64,000 nucleotides of DNA from Branchiibius sp. NY16-3462-2 (GTDB lineage Bacteria; Actinomycetota; Actinomycetes; Actinomycetales; Dermatophilaceae): positions 62,001-126,000 of the forward strand of contig NZ_LVCF01000040.1 of the NCBI RefSeq assembly GCF_001594145.1. Reading direction: 5' to 3'. Positions 52,822 to 61,699 of this stretch are shown here, one piece after another. Numbering within the stretch: position 1 is the stretch's first letter; each line of letters begins with the position of its first letter. The notes beneath the pieces are model-generated. The model ran no database searches. It was given only the letters and a program-made list of their open reading frames with translations, and was not told the DNA's origin. Both the position numbers and the translations under genes were made by a program.

Positions 52822-53669
52822 GCCTGCGCGAGCTGGCCGATCGGCGTACGGGCACGGTGGTCCCTGGTGCGTTCAACGCGCTGTCGGCGGCGGTCATCGC
52901 CGACCTAGGGTTCGATGCCATCTACGTCTCCGGGGCAGGCGTCACGAACATGTCGCTGGGGCTGCCTGACCAGGGGTTCATGGGGTTGGCGGACATCGCG
53001 GAACACACGGCCTGGATCCGCGACGTCGTCGACCTTCCGTTGATCGTCGACGCCGACACCGGCTTCGGCAACGCACTGAACGTGCGACACACGGTGCGCA
53101 CGCTCGAGCGAGCGGGCGCCAACGCCATACAGCTGGAAGATCAGGTCAGCCCCAAACGGTGTGGTCACTTCGACGGCAAGTCGGTCATCCCGACGCAGGA
53201 GGCGGTGCAGAAGATCCGCGCGGCGGCCGACGCCCGGATCAGCGAGGAGCTGCTGATCGTCGCGCGCACCGATGCGGCAGCAGTCGAGGGGTTCGACGGT
53301 GCCGTAGACCGTGCGGGCCGCTATGCCGAGGCGGGGGCGGACATCCTCTTCGTCGAGGCAATCACGGACCGGGACCAGTTGCTCACCCTGCCGTCGCTGA
53401 TCGACCGGCCGCTCATCGCCAACCTGGTCATCGGCGGCAAGACCCCGCTGGTGTCAGCGCAGGACCTGGCACAGGCCGGATACGGAATCGTGCTCTACGC
53501 GAATGCGGCGCTGCAAGGTGCCGTCCACGGGATGCAGCGCGCGCTGACCGCACTGCGGGACAACGGAATCGTGACCGAGGAGGACGACCTGGTGGTGCCG
53601 TTCGCGGAGCGGCAGCGCCTGGTGGGCAAACCCCATTGGGACGCCTTGGACGACAAGTACAGCAGCTGA
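52818..53669 (+). CDS. Isocitrate lyase/PEP mutase family enzyme
   Basis: A 283-residue TIM-barrel enzyme. Conserved DADTGFGN metal site and catalytic-loop KRCGH are present, with ARTDA downstream. These fit 2-methylisocitrate lyase, oxaloacetate decarboxylase or a carboxyvinyl-carboxyphosphonate group enzyme; substrate is uncertain. The usual propionate neighbours (prpC, prpD) are absent, so PrpB is not certain. GTG start. Confidence 0.82.
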   Translation: MSLRELADRRTGTVVPGAFNALSAAVIADLGFDAIYVSGAGVTNMSLGLPDQGFMGLADIAEHTAWIRDVVDLPLIVDADTGFGNALNVRHTVRTLERAGANAIQLEDQVSPKRCGHFDGKSVIPTQEAVQKIRAAADARISEELLIVARTDAAAVEGFDGAVDRAGRYAEAGADILFVEAITDRDQLLTLPSLIDRPLIANLVIGGKTPLVSAQDLAQAGYGIVLYANAALQGAVHGMQRALTALRDNGIVTEEDDLVVPFAERQRLVGKPHWDALDDKYSS

Positions 53670-53727
53670 GCCACTTCCGGCTTCCGATCCAGATCCGTCC
53701 GCGCCTCATTAAGGATCGACCAGTTCA

Positions 53728-54840
53728 TCACGTGGTTGAGGGCTGGTGGAATCGTTGCGCAAAGCGGGACGTGAACAAGTCCCGGCCCTTGCGGTCGATG
53801 ACTACGTGCACCGGCGCGAGGATCGGCGCGCCGTCGGGGCCGGGGATCTGGCCGACGCCGCCGGTGGAACCCAGCGGCAGGAAGATTCGGCGCGTGTCCG
53901 CGGTGACCGGTGTATAGGTGTGGTCGCCGGGTTTGCCGTGAAGCTGAGCTGTGAGGTTCTCGACGACGACGCCGGCCTGGGTTTGCGCCCAGGTCGCCAT
54001 CTTCGGGTCGGGGAGGTTCGTGATGTCTCCGACGGCGTAGATGTTGTCGTAACCCACCACGGTGAGGGTGTCGGTGACGGGCACCATGCCGTGATCGAGG
54101 GTGATCAGGTGGCCGTCCTCGAGGTAGCTGGTGTTCACGCGGGAGCCGAAGCTGCGGAACCAGATGTCGGCGCTGATCTCCTGGCCGCTGTCCGTAGTGA
54201 CCGTGAACTCGCCGGTCTCGCCCTCCGGAGTCGGGGGCAATCCGTCGAGCTTGGTGCCCAGGCGTACGTCGATGTTCAGGGCCGCAAGCTGCTGGCTGAG
54301 TTCCTCACGGACCTCGGGGAGGAATCCGCTCAGCAGCTCGTGGCCGGGATCGACGATCGTGATGTGTTTATGGGGCCAGACTTCGCGGATCTCGCCGGCC
54401 AGTTCCAGACCAACCGGACCGGCCCCGAGGATCAGGACCCGGCCTGCCGCCTGAAGTTCTTCATTCGTGTGCTGAAGATCCTCCAGCGCCTCGGCGGCGC
54501 CCGAGTCGTGCTTCCGCGGGCGCGCCGGATACGCGTACGTCGATCCGGTGGCGAGGACGATGTAGTCGGCATCGAGGCGCGCGCCGCTGGTCAGCAGTAC
54601 ACCGTCGGCATCCACAGAAGCGGCGAAGTCCCGCACGTGCGTGCCGTTGGAGAGCAATGACGCATACGGGAAAAACGCGTTGGGTGCCCAGTCGGGGCGG
54701 GGCGGCGCTCGAAGCGACGCGGAGACGTTGACGAAGGCGTCCCGGGGATCGATGAGGACCACCTCAGCAACGGGGTCGAGTGCTTCGGCGATGAGGGTGC
54801 CGGCGAAGCCGCCGCCGACGATGGCGATCGTGTTTGTCAC
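53728..54840 (-). CDS. NDH-2/AIF-like FAD-dependent oxidoreductase
   Basis: A 370-residue flavoprotein. It has an N-terminal FAD fold VTNTIAIVGGGFAGTLIAEA, VLATGSTYAYP, NAD(P) fold LILGAGPVGLELAGEI, and the C-terminal YAVGDITNLPDPKM motif. It resembles NDH-2 and AIFM2/FSP1-like quinone reductases. The GTG at 54840 has GGAGAAGGA upstream; the extension to 54942 would cross the operator. It is divergent from a MarR regulator and probably controlled by it. Confidence 0.84.
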   Translation of the reverse strand: MTNTIAIVGGGFAGTLIAEALDPVAEVVLIDPRDAFVNVSASLRAPPRPDWAPNAFFPYASLLSNGTHVRDFAASVDADGVLLTSGARLDADYIVLATGSTYAYPARPRKHDSGAAEALEDLQHTNEELQAAGRVLILGAGPVGLELAGEIREVWPHKHITIVDPGHELLSGFLPEVREELSQQLAALNIDVRLGTKLDGLPPTPEGETGEFTVTTDSGQEISADIWFRSFGSRVNTSYLEDGHLITLDHGMVPVTDTLTVVGYDNIYAVGDITNLPDPKMATWAQTQAGVVVENLTAQLHGKPGDHTYTPVTADTRRIFLPLGSTGGVGQIPGPDGAPILAPVHVVIDRKGRDLFTSRFAQRFHQPSTT

Positions 54841-54858
54841 GCTGAGTCCTTCTCCATA

Positions 54859-54904
54859 TGCTTGTTCGGGTCCCGAACCTAGCAGTTCGGGACCCGAACA
54901 AGCA
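54859..54904. promoter_or_regulatory. 46-bp perfect palindromic operator region
   Basis: Arms of 20 bp (TGCTTGTTCGGGTCCCGAAC and its exact complement) flank 6 nt. Each arm holds a 15-bp palindrome, GTTCGGG-T-CCCGAAC (54864-54878) and GTTCGGG-A-CCCGAAC (54885-54899), centres 21 bp apart. It sits between the oxidoreductase and MarR genes and should bind two MarR dimers on one DNA face. Confidence 0.85.
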
Positions 54905-54915
54905 AGGAGAGCACG

Positions 54916-55377
54916 GTGGATTCGAAGGGCGGCCGCGTCCACATCGTCACTGCGTTGGTGAGAGTGGCGTTTCTGGTGAACGCGGCCTACGCAGAATCAG
55001 GGCGCGAATACGGCGTCACACCCCAGCAGGGGCAGCTGTTGTGTCTCCTGCGCCCGAAGTCGTACGGGATGGGAGAGCTTCGCACCAAGCTCGGCCTCGC
55101 GAAGTCGACCACGACAGGGCTGGTCGAAGTGCTCGAACGCGACGGCCTCGTGCAGCGCCAAGCCGGGTGGCCCACGCCGCAGTCCGTCCAGGTCAGCCTG
55201 ACGGAGGCGGGGCGGACCCTCGCGGACAGGTTCTACCACGCAACGCACGACCGTGTGGCCGAGCTGCTCGAACCGCTCGGCCCCGACCGCCGCGACGCGC
55301 TCGAAGCCATCATGGAAGACGTCGTCCGGCGCGACGATGTCTCCATGATCTTTCCCGACAGCCCCGCAGCAGGCTGA
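54916..55377 (+). CDS. MarR-family regulator
   Basis: A 153-residue winged-helix repressor. The HTH is GELRTKLGLAKSTTTGLVEV and the wing is QRQAGWPTPQSVQVSLTEAG. The GTG start has AAGGAG 5 nt upstream and lies 12 nt from the palindrome, so the protein most likely represses itself and the divergent oxidoreductase. The N-terminus begins VDSKGGRVHIVTALVRVAF, typical of MarR helices. Confidence 0.85.
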   Translation: MDSKGGRVHIVTALVRVAFLVNAAYAESGREYGVTPQQGQLLCLLRPKSYGMGELRTKLGLAKSTTTGLVEVLERDGLVQRQAGWPTPQSVQVSLTEAGRTLADRFYHATHDRVAELLEPLGPDRRDALEAIMEDVVRRDDVSMIFPDSPAAG

Positions 55378-55396
55378 ACGACTGGCAGGCTGCGTC

Positions 55397-55438
55397 AAAA
55401 GGCCCGTGACCTGCGTTTTCGCAGATCACGGGCCTTTT
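55397..55438. terminator. Bidirectional hairpin terminator
   Basis: AAAAGGCCCGTGA pairs with TCACGGGCCTTTT, with an inner CTGCG/CGCAG stem and TTTT loop. A and T tracts on both sides fit termination of the MarR gene (+) and of tRNA-Asn (-). Confidence 0.9.
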
Positions 55439-55444
55439 GGGAAG

Positions 55445-55517
55445 CTCCCCCGGTTGGACTCGAACCAACAACCTGCCGGTTAACAGCCGGCTGCTCTGCC
55501 AATTGAGCTACAGGGGA
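55445..55517 (-). tRNA. tRNA-Asn (anticodon GUU)
   Basis: A minus-strand cloverleaf: acceptor TCCCCTG with CGGGGGA, D-arm AGCTCAATTGGCAGAGC, anticodon loop CTGTTAA closed by CCGG, and T-loop GGTTCGAGTCC. Discriminator G. Confidence 0.95.
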
Positions 55518-55582
55518 TCATGCTGCCGTGGCAGCCCCGCAACCTTAGCAAAAACCCCCGCGGATCCTAAAACCGAATCGGC

Positions 55583-56104
55583 TTACAGACCGACCTCGTC
55601 GCGCAGGCCCGCGCTGACCCGTTCGATGGCTGCTCCGACCGCAGGATCCGAGGTGTCGACGCGCCTGCCGAGCACCGTCTGGAGGAACAGTTCCCCGGTC
55701 GCCAGGTCTCGACGTACGACGACCCGACCCATGCCGTTCGGGCCGCTCAGTCCCAGCGGTTCGGAGCGCACGACGCTGGCCTGCACCCGCTCGTGGAAGG
55801 TCTCGGCAACCATCCCGGTCTGGTCGCGGAAGGTCCACTGACCCGGCCGGGATCCGTCCACCCAGGTGACCGACAGCGTCCAGGCGTCCGGCGACCAGGC
55901 CCCGGCGTCGACCTCGTGCCACGGTCGGCGCAGCACCTGCGCCTGCGGCGTGGCGACGACCAGATGAGTGGTCGTGACGGCGACGTAAGCCCCGGTGTTG
56001 TCGTCCTGTCCCTGCGCGAGCACCCGCTCCTTACGCTCCAACCCCAGGTTGGCCCGCACCTCGGCCGGCAACTCGATGACCTTGCCCTTGCGGCGCCACT
56101 TCAC
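55583..56104 (-). CDS. Conserved hypothetical protein next to dnaG
   Basis: A 173-residue protein, mixed beta strands with Trp-rich segments (HEVDAGAWSPDAWTLSVTWVD). A homologue is commonly found downstream of dnaG in Micrococcales; function unknown. It overlaps the dnaG stop by four bases, so the two are probably cotranscribed. Confidence 0.7.
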   Translation of the reverse strand: MKWRRKGKVIELPAEVRANLGLERKERVLAQGQDDNTGAYVAVTTTHLVVATPQAQVLRRPWHEVDAGAWSPDAWTLSVTWVDGSRPGQWTFRDQTGMVAETFHERVQASVVRSEPLGLSGPNGMGRVVVRRDLATGELFLQTVLGRRVDTSDPAVGAAIERVSAGLRDEVGL

Positions 56105-57972
56105 GGCTCGGCCCGTTCCTTGAGTGCGGACAACTCCTGCTGCAACGCCGCCAGACGTACGGCGATCGCCCGGCTGGCGCTCGGATCCTCAGTGCGTCGT
56201 AGCCGGCTCATCGCTTCGTCGATCTGGCGCTTCAAGGAGGCTTCGTGCAGCCCGATCACCAGGGACTGCACGTAACGCCAATCGGGTTCGCCGTTGGTGC
56301 CCAACCGGATCGGCAGCGGTGCGACCGCCAGGTCGGCGACCAACGGCTGCAGGTGCGGCGCCCGGTCGATCACCGACTGCACCCATGCTGCACCCGACAA
56401 ACCCGTGGGATCGCCGGCCGCGCCCCACACCATCGCGTGGGCTGGCGCTGCGAAATCCTGCGGCCCGACCTCAGCCCGCTGCTCCACCGTCAGTACCGCC
56501 GGGAACTGCAGAAGCACTTGCAGCAGTTGGCGTTCCAGCTGCACGGCCGGATTCCGCAGATCGGGTGCCGGAGTGCCTGGCGCCTGGGCAACCTCCTCCG
56601 GCGGTGGCTCGCTCGCGGGTTCTGCCGCTGACTGCCGACTGGCGATCCGTCCGGCTTTGGTCACCTCAGCGGCCAACGGTTCGATGTCGACACCCAGCCA
56701 GCCGGCGGCGGCGCGGACGTACTCCGGCCGCAGTGCCGCATCGCGGATCCCGGCGAGGATCGGTGCGACGGCGCGCATCGCCGCCACCCGGTCCTGGGCG
56801 GCGGACAGATCGAACCGGGCGATCGTCGTACGCACAGCGAACTCGAACAGCGGCACCGCATCCTCGACCAGCCCGCGCACCGCGCCGTCGCCAGCGGACA
56901 GGCGCAACTCGCACGGGTCCTGACCTTCGGGCGCGACCGCCACGTAGGACTGCGCCGCCCACTGCTGGTCCAACTCGAAGGCCTTCATCGCGGCCTTCTG
57001 ACCGGCCGCGTCCCCGTCGAAGGTGAAGATGATCCGCGCGGGCGCCTGGTCGGCCTCGTCGCGCACGATCCGCCGCAGCGTCTTGAGGTGATCGGCCCCG
57101 AACGCCGTGCCACACGTTGCGACCGCCTGCTCGACACCGGCGAGATGGCACGCCATCACGTCGGTGTAGCCCTCGACGATGACCGCCCGCCGGGTCGACG
57201 CCATCGACTTCTTGGCCAGGTCCAGCCCGTAGAGCACGGTCGCCTTCTTGTAGATCGGCGTCTCAGCGGTGTTCAGGTACTTGGCCTGGATCCGGTCGTC
57301 GTCGAAGATCTTGCGCGCGCCGAATCCGATCGTGTCGCCCGTCGTGTCCCGGATCGGCCACATCAACCGGCCGCGGAACCGGTCGTAGAGGCCGCGCCCC
57401 TGCGAGGCCAGGCCCGCGGTCGTGAGCTCCTCCTCGGTGAACCCGCGGCGGCGCAGGTCGCGCACCAGCGCCGAGCCGTCCCGCGGAGAGAAGCCGACGC
57501 CGAACGGTGCGCACGCGGCCGCGTCGAATCCGCGCGACAGCAGGAAGTCGCGGGCCGGTTGGGCTTCGGGTGACCGCAGCGCCGCGATGTAGAACTCCGC
57601 CGCCGCCCGGTGCGCCTCGACCAGCCGGATGCGCCGGATCCCACCGGTCTCCTCGCGCGCGCCACCCTCTTCGTACCGCAGGATGATGTTGGCCTTGGCC
57701 GCCAGCCGCTCGACCGACTCACTGAACGACAGGTGGTCCATCTCCTGCACGAAGGTGATGACGTCGCCGCTCTTGCCGCAGCCGAAACAGTGGTAGTAGC
57801 CGTTCTGCGGCCGCACGTTGAACGACGGCGACTTCTCGTCGTGGAAAGGGCACAGACCCTTCAGGGAGCCACTGCCGGCGGGCCGCAGCGTGACGTGCTC
57901 GCTCACCACACTCTCCAGGGAGGTGCGCTCTTTGACGAGCTCGATGTCCTCGGCTCGGATCCGCCCCGGCAC
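56101..57972 (-). CDS. dnaG: DNA primase
   Basis: A 623-residue primase. The N-terminal zinc-binding domain has CPFH (C41, H44) and CFGC (C62, C65). The RNA polymerase/TOPRIM domain has VIVEGYTDVMA and FTFDGDAAGQKA. The C-terminal helical domain binds the DnaB helicase. It makes RNA primers at replication forks. The length and all catalytic residues are normal. Confidence 0.95.
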   Translation of the reverse strand: MPGRIRAEDIELVKERTSLESVVSEHVTLRPAGSGSLKGLCPFHDEKSPSFNVRPQNGYYHCFGCGKSGDVITFVQEMDHLSFSESVERLAAKANIILRYEEGGAREETGGIRRIRLVEAHRAAAEFYIAALRSPEAQPARDFLLSRGFDAAACAPFGVGFSPRDGSALVRDLRRRGFTEEELTTAGLASQGRGLYDRFRGRLMWPIRDTTGDTIGFGARKIFDDDRIQAKYLNTAETPIYKKATVLYGLDLAKKSMASTRRAVIVEGYTDVMACHLAGVEQAVATCGTAFGADHLKTLRRIVRDEADQAPARIIFTFDGDAAGQKAAMKAFELDQQWAAQSYVAVAPEGQDPCELRLSAGDGAVRGLVEDAVPLFEFAVRTTIARFDLSAAQDRVAAMRAVAPILAGIRDAALRPEYVRAAAGWLGVDIEPLAAEVTKAGRIASRQSAAEPASEPPPEEVAQAPGTPAPDLRNPAVQLERQLLQVLLQFPAVLTVEQRAEVGPQDFAAPAHAMVWGAAGDPTGLSGAAWVQSVIDRAPHLQPLVADLAVAPLPIRLGTNGEPDWRYVQSLVIGLHEASLKRQIDEAMSRLRRTEDPSASRAIAVRLAALQQELSALKERAEP

Positions 57973-57976
57973 CGCC

Positions 57977-59056
57977 TCAGTCTAGGTCAGCGCCGTCGTC
58001 CGGGCCGACCGGCTGTGGACGAACCAGCCGCGCGGGGTGCAAGACCTCCACGACCGCCGCCGCCGGACCGGTGCGGGCCGATTCCCACCCGGTGCCCGCC
58101 CACAGCGAGAGCCACTGGTAGTTCCCGTCGGCCGCGGCGGCCGCGCGTATCGGCTTGGTGATCTGGTCAACGACCGGGTAGACCGGCGGCGCGAACTCAT
58201 CGAACTGCTCGATGAATTCATTACGTACGCCGCGTGCGGGCCGGCCGCTGAACGCCCGGGTGACCACGGACCGGGTGAGAGCCCTGTCGGTCAGGCCCTC
58301 TCGTGCAGCGGCCGATGTCCCTGCCTCGTCGGTCAGCAGGAACGCAGTGCCGCACTGCACCGCAACGGCACCGGACTGCAGGGCGAACTCGACCTGCGCG
58401 CGCGTCATGATCCCGCCGCACACAATCAACGGCAGGGCGGCGACGCTGCGGCACCGGCGCAGCAGTTCGGTCCACGAGTCCTCGTTGGGGATGGCGGCCG
58501 CATCGTGCGTGCTGCGGTGACCGCCTGCCGCGACGCCCTGGATGCACAGCGCGTCGGCACCAGCCCGGGCCGCAGCCAGCGCCTCGTCGGGGTCGGTCAC
58601 GGTGATCACGACCTCCGTGCCACACCCGTGCAACGCCTCGATCACGTGCTCGGGCGGCAACCCGAAGGTGAAGGAGACAACGGGCACCGGGTCATCCAGC
58701 AGCAAGGTGACCTTGTCCTCGAAGTGGTCCCGGTCGTGCCAGTCGACGCGACCCAGCTTCGCGCCCAGGCGACGGGCTCCGAACCGCAACTGATCGGCGT
58801 ACTCCTGGACTGCGGCCAGGTCACGGTCACGGTCCAAGTCAGCCGGGACGAACAGATTGACCCCGAAGGCCGCGTCGGTCAGGTCGCGGGTCTGCTCTAT
58901 CCGCTCGACCAGCTGGTCCGGGCTCAGGTAGCCGCCGGCGAGGAAACCGAGCCCGCCCACATCGCCGACAGCGGCGACGAGTTCCGGTGTCGATGGGCCG
59001 CCGGCCATGGGTGCGGCGACGATCGGTCGTCCGAGGGTCCGCAGCAGTGAGGTCAC
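57977..59056 (-). CDS. Nitronate monooxygenase-like flavoprotein
   Basis: A 359-residue FMN TIM-barrel enzyme of the 2-nitropropane dioxygenase family. Conserved segments are IVAAPMAGGPSTPELVAAV, CIQGVAAGGHRSTHD, LIVCGGIMTRAQVEFALQSGA and VQCGTAFLLTDEAG. It oxidises nitronates or related toxic nitro compounds. GTG start at 59056 with GGGGGAG upstream, overlapping the dgt stop (GTGA); longer in-frame starts were rejected. Confidence 0.83.
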   Translation of the reverse strand: MTSLLRTLGRPIVAAPMAGGPSTPELVAAVGDVGGLGFLAGGYLSPDQLVERIEQTRDLTDAAFGVNLFVPADLDRDRDLAAVQEYADQLRFGARRLGAKLGRVDWHDRDHFEDKVTLLLDDPVPVVSFTFGLPPEHVIEALHGCGTEVVITVTDPDEALAAARAGADALCIQGVAAGGHRSTHDAAAIPNEDSWTELLRRCRSVAALPLIVCGGIMTRAQVEFALQSGAVAVQCGTAFLLTDEAGTSAAAREGLTDRALTRSVVTRAFSGRPARGVRNEFIEQFDEFAPPVYPVVDQITKPIRAAAAADGNYQWLSLWAGTGWESARTGPAAAVVEVLHPARLVRPQPVGPDDGADLD

Positions 59057-60282
59057 AACCACTCCCCCGCCAACAGATGCGCTCGTACGTCGGTGAGTGA
59101 GGCCACCTGGTCGACGATCACCCGCAGCGCTTCGCCATCGCTGTTTGCACTCGAAAAGGCTTCTGCCTGCATCGGATCCAGGCGGGCCGGATCCTTCTCG
59201 TATGCCTCGACCAACCCGGCCACGATCTCCTGCTGTTTGCTCAACAGGGCGGCCCGCACATCCGAAAGCATCACGAAGAGTAGGGCAGTCGTCTTCAACA
59301 TCGCGCACTCGGCCCGCACCAGATCGGGCACGACGACGTTCGCGTCGTACCGCGTGAGTTGACCCTGGCCGTAGGTCTCGCGGGTGGCCGCGACCGCCGA
59401 CCCGACGAAGTGCCCGATCAACCGGCTGGTCATGTCCTTCAACCGCGCCTGGGACGACCGTGTCCCGTCGTAGGACGCTGGGATCACTCCACTGGCCAGC
59501 AGCTGACTCCAACCCTCGCGCAACACCTCGCCGGGTAGGTCCGGCGCGTAGTGCTGTTGGGCCATCGGGACCAACTGATCGACCAGCCCGGGATCGCGCA
59601 GCGCCACCAGGTCGATGTGCTCCGCAGCGACACCGTCCTCCACGTCGTGGACGGAGTAGGCCACGTCGTCCGACCAGTCCATCACCTGCGCTTCGAGCGA
59701 AGCGCGGCCGATCGGCGCGAGGCTGCGCACCCAGTCGAAGACATCGCGATCGTCCTCATAGACACCGAACTTGGCTGCACCCGAGGGATTCTCACCGATC
59801 CCCCATGGGTACTTGGTGGCCGCGTCCAGACTCGCGCGCGTCAGGTTCAGCCCCACACTGCGCCCATCCGGCAGGCTCCGTTTGGGCTCCAACCGGGTCA
59901 GGATCCGCAACGTCTGGGCGTTCCCCTCGAACCCACCGATATCCGCAGCCAGCCGGGCGAGAGCGTCCTCCCCGTTGTGCCCGAACGGCGGGTGACCCAG
60001 ATCGTGCGCCAGACACGCGGTGTCGACGACGTCGCCGTTGCAACCGAGGGCCGCCCCGAACTCGCGCCCGATCTGAGCGACCTCCAATGAATGGGTCAAC
60101 CGGTTGCGGATGAAATCATCGCTACCGGGTTGCAGCACTTGGGTTTTCGCTGCCAACCGGCGTAATGCGGCCGAGTGCAGTACGCGCGCCCGGTCGCGGG
60201 CGAAGTCGTCCCGGTCGCCGCTCTTCTGAGCCGGGTCCTCGCCGAGGAAGCGCTCGCGGTCGGCGGGCAGGTACCCGCTCAT
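59053..60282 (-). CDS. dgt: dGTP triphosphohydrolase
   Basis: A 409-residue HD-domain dNTPase. The metal-binding residues are in RLTHSLEVAQIGRE and CLAHDLGHPPFGHNGE, and a further Asp in MDWSDDVAYSVHD. It hydrolyses dGTP to deoxyguanosine and triphosphate, controlling nucleotide pools. Counterpart of Rv2344c, near dnaG as in mycobacteria. It overlaps the HEXXH membrane protein gene by four bases. Confidence 0.93.
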   Translation of the reverse strand: MSGYLPADRERFLGEDPAQKSGDRDDFARDRARVLHSAALRRLAAKTQVLQPGSDDFIRNRLTHSLEVAQIGREFGAALGCNGDVVDTACLAHDLGHPPFGHNGEDALARLAADIGGFEGNAQTLRILTRLEPKRSLPDGRSVGLNLTRASLDAATKYPWGIGENPSGAAKFGVYEDDRDVFDWVRSLAPIGRASLEAQVMDWSDDVAYSVHDVEDGVAAEHIDLVALRDPGLVDQLVPMAQQHYAPDLPGEVLREGWSQLLASGVIPASYDGTRSSQARLKDMTSRLIGHFVGSAVAATRETYGQGQLTRYDANVVVPDLVRAECAMLKTTALLFVMLSDVRAALLSKQQEIVAGLVEAYEKDPARLDPMQAEAFSSANSDGEALRVIVDQVASLTDVRAHLLAGEWL

Positions 60283-60725
60283 ACGGCCCGCCGGAAGATG
60301 GGTCGGACCGCCGCCTCGTGATAGCCGCCGTCAAGAAGGCCCGCGCCCCGTTCGAACACGTTGCGCGAGGCCACATCACCGGTCCGCAACCACGACCACC
60401 CACTGGCCAACACGTAGAGGGGCAGGTACAGCAGGCCGCCGCACACGGCGTACTGCGTTGTGTGTTTCTCCTCGTGCACCAGCAGTTGTGGCCGGTACTC
60501 GTTCAACAAATCCCAGTCGTAACGCGCCACGATCACGTTGCCCACGGTGAACGCGGGCGCCGGGGGCAGCGGCAACCGGTACCCCTGCGCCAGGATCAGA
60601 CCGCGCGGCCCGCGACGCAGGGCCGCGCGGCCGGCGACGGCGACCAGCAACCCGGCCACCGTCGAGCCATTGACGACGTTGACGACTGCCCGGATGCGCT
60701 GGCCCGCGGTGAGCGGGACGCCCAT
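60279..60725 (-). CDS. Predicted HEXXH-motif membrane protein
   Basis: A 148-residue protein. Residues 84-88 are HEEKH within LLVHEEKHTTQY, matching the zinc-protease HEXXH signature, followed by one clear hydrophobic helix (CGGLLYLPLYVLASGW). The N-terminus also has a hydrophobic stretch. It is shorter than most metallopeptidases; activity is unproven. It is coupled to dgt on one side and to DUF2277 on the other by overlaps. Confidence 0.6.
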   Translation of the reverse strand: MGVPLTAGQRIRAVVNVVNGSTVAGLLVAVAGRAALRRGPRGLILAQGYRLPLPPAPAFTVGNVIVARYDWDLLNEYRPQLLVHEEKHTTQYAVCGGLLYLPLYVLASGWSWLRTGDVASRNVFERGAGLLDGGYHEAAVRPIFRRAV

Positions 60726-60997
60726 CAGGCGGCGCCGTAGCGGGCCTGGGCCCGAGCCTTTGCCTTGATTGCCTCGGTCTCCCGGTCCTTCGGCGGCGCC
60801 GTGGTCACCAGGGCGTCCACCAGTTCCCGGGTGGCGGCAGCGATCACCTCGACGGCGTGGTCGTACGCCGCCTGGTTGGCTGCTGAGGGGTGGGTGGAAC
60901 CACCGACCTTGCGGACGTACTGCAAAGCCGCCGCCGCGATCTCGTCATCTGTCGCGGGGGGTGCGAAGTTGTTCAGCGGGCGGATGTTGCGACACAT
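60725..60997 (-). CDS. DUF2277 family protein
   Basis: A 90-residue protein beginning MCRNIRPLNNFAPPATDDEI, the family signature, with an all-helical remainder. Function unknown. The ATG at 60997 was chosen because the family starts with MCRNI; an extension to 61015 is not needed. Stop overlaps the next start by one base. Confidence 0.85.
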   Translation of the reverse strand: MCRNIRPLNNFAPPATDDEIAAAALQYVRKVGGSTHPSAANQAAYDHAVEVIAAATRELVDALVTTAPPKDRETEAIKAKARAQARYGAA

Positions 60998-61015
60998 GTG
61001 ACCAGCGTTCCACAT

Positions 61016-61585
61016 CTACACCGGGAGTTTGTCGGCTACGGCGGACTGTGCGTCCGCGATCGCCTCCTGCGCCGAGTGCGCGAACTCGCTGACGCTGTCA
61101 CTGGCGGACTGCGTCAGGTCACCGATGCTGCTCTTGGCCGAATCGACCGCGTGCCCGGTGCGCCACGCCAGACCCGGCTGACCCTTCGTGTCGACCGCAG
61201 TGACGATCAGACCGCCGAAGATCGCCAGGTTTTTCAGGAACTGGGTGCGCTGGGCGCCCTGCTGGTCCTTGGGCGCCGACCAGAACGCGTGGCCGGCGAT
61301 GGTGGTGGGCACCAAGGACGCCGCGAGCGCGAGGGCGCTGATCCGCGGGAACTTGCCGATAGCCAGCAGGCTGCCGGCGACCAGCTGCACGCCGCCGTTG
61401 AGACGCACCAGTTGCTCCGGGGAGCTGGGCAGCGGGTTCGACACCGCGTCCGGTGCCGCCTTGACCGCCTTCTCCAGGAACGGACCGGCCATTTGCGCCC
61501 GGCCGCCGGGGTTCTTCACCGCGTCGAAGCCGCTGAGGATGAAGATGGCGCCCTGGGCGGCGTAGGCGAGACGTCGTACGAGCAT
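61016..61585 (-). CDS. DoxX-family membrane protein
   Basis: A 189-residue protein with four helices (AAQGAIFILSGFDAVKNPG at the start, GGVQLVAGSLLAIGKFP, LALAASLVPTTIAGHAF, NLAIFGGLIVTAVD) as in DoxX. The last 45 residues are a soluble amphipathic tail. Likely a membrane redox or quinone-linked partner; function in actinobacteria is unclear. Confidence 0.8.
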   Translation of the reverse strand: MLVRRLAYAAQGAIFILSGFDAVKNPGGRAQMAGPFLEKAVKAAPDAVSNPLPSSPEQLVRLNGGVQLVAGSLLAIGKFPRISALALAASLVPTTIAGHAFWSAPKDQQGAQRTQFLKNLAIFGGLIVTAVDTKGQPGLAWRTGHAVDSAKSSIGDLTQSASDSVSEFAHSAQEAIADAQSAVADKLPV

Positions 61586-61699
61586 GCTGGGAACTCCTTG
61601 GTTCGGCGTTGTGTCCCCGCCACGCTATCGGGACGCTCTGTCCCGCGGGGACCTCCCAAGGCGTTGCGCGCGTTCGCTGGGCCCGGGAGACTGACCCGC

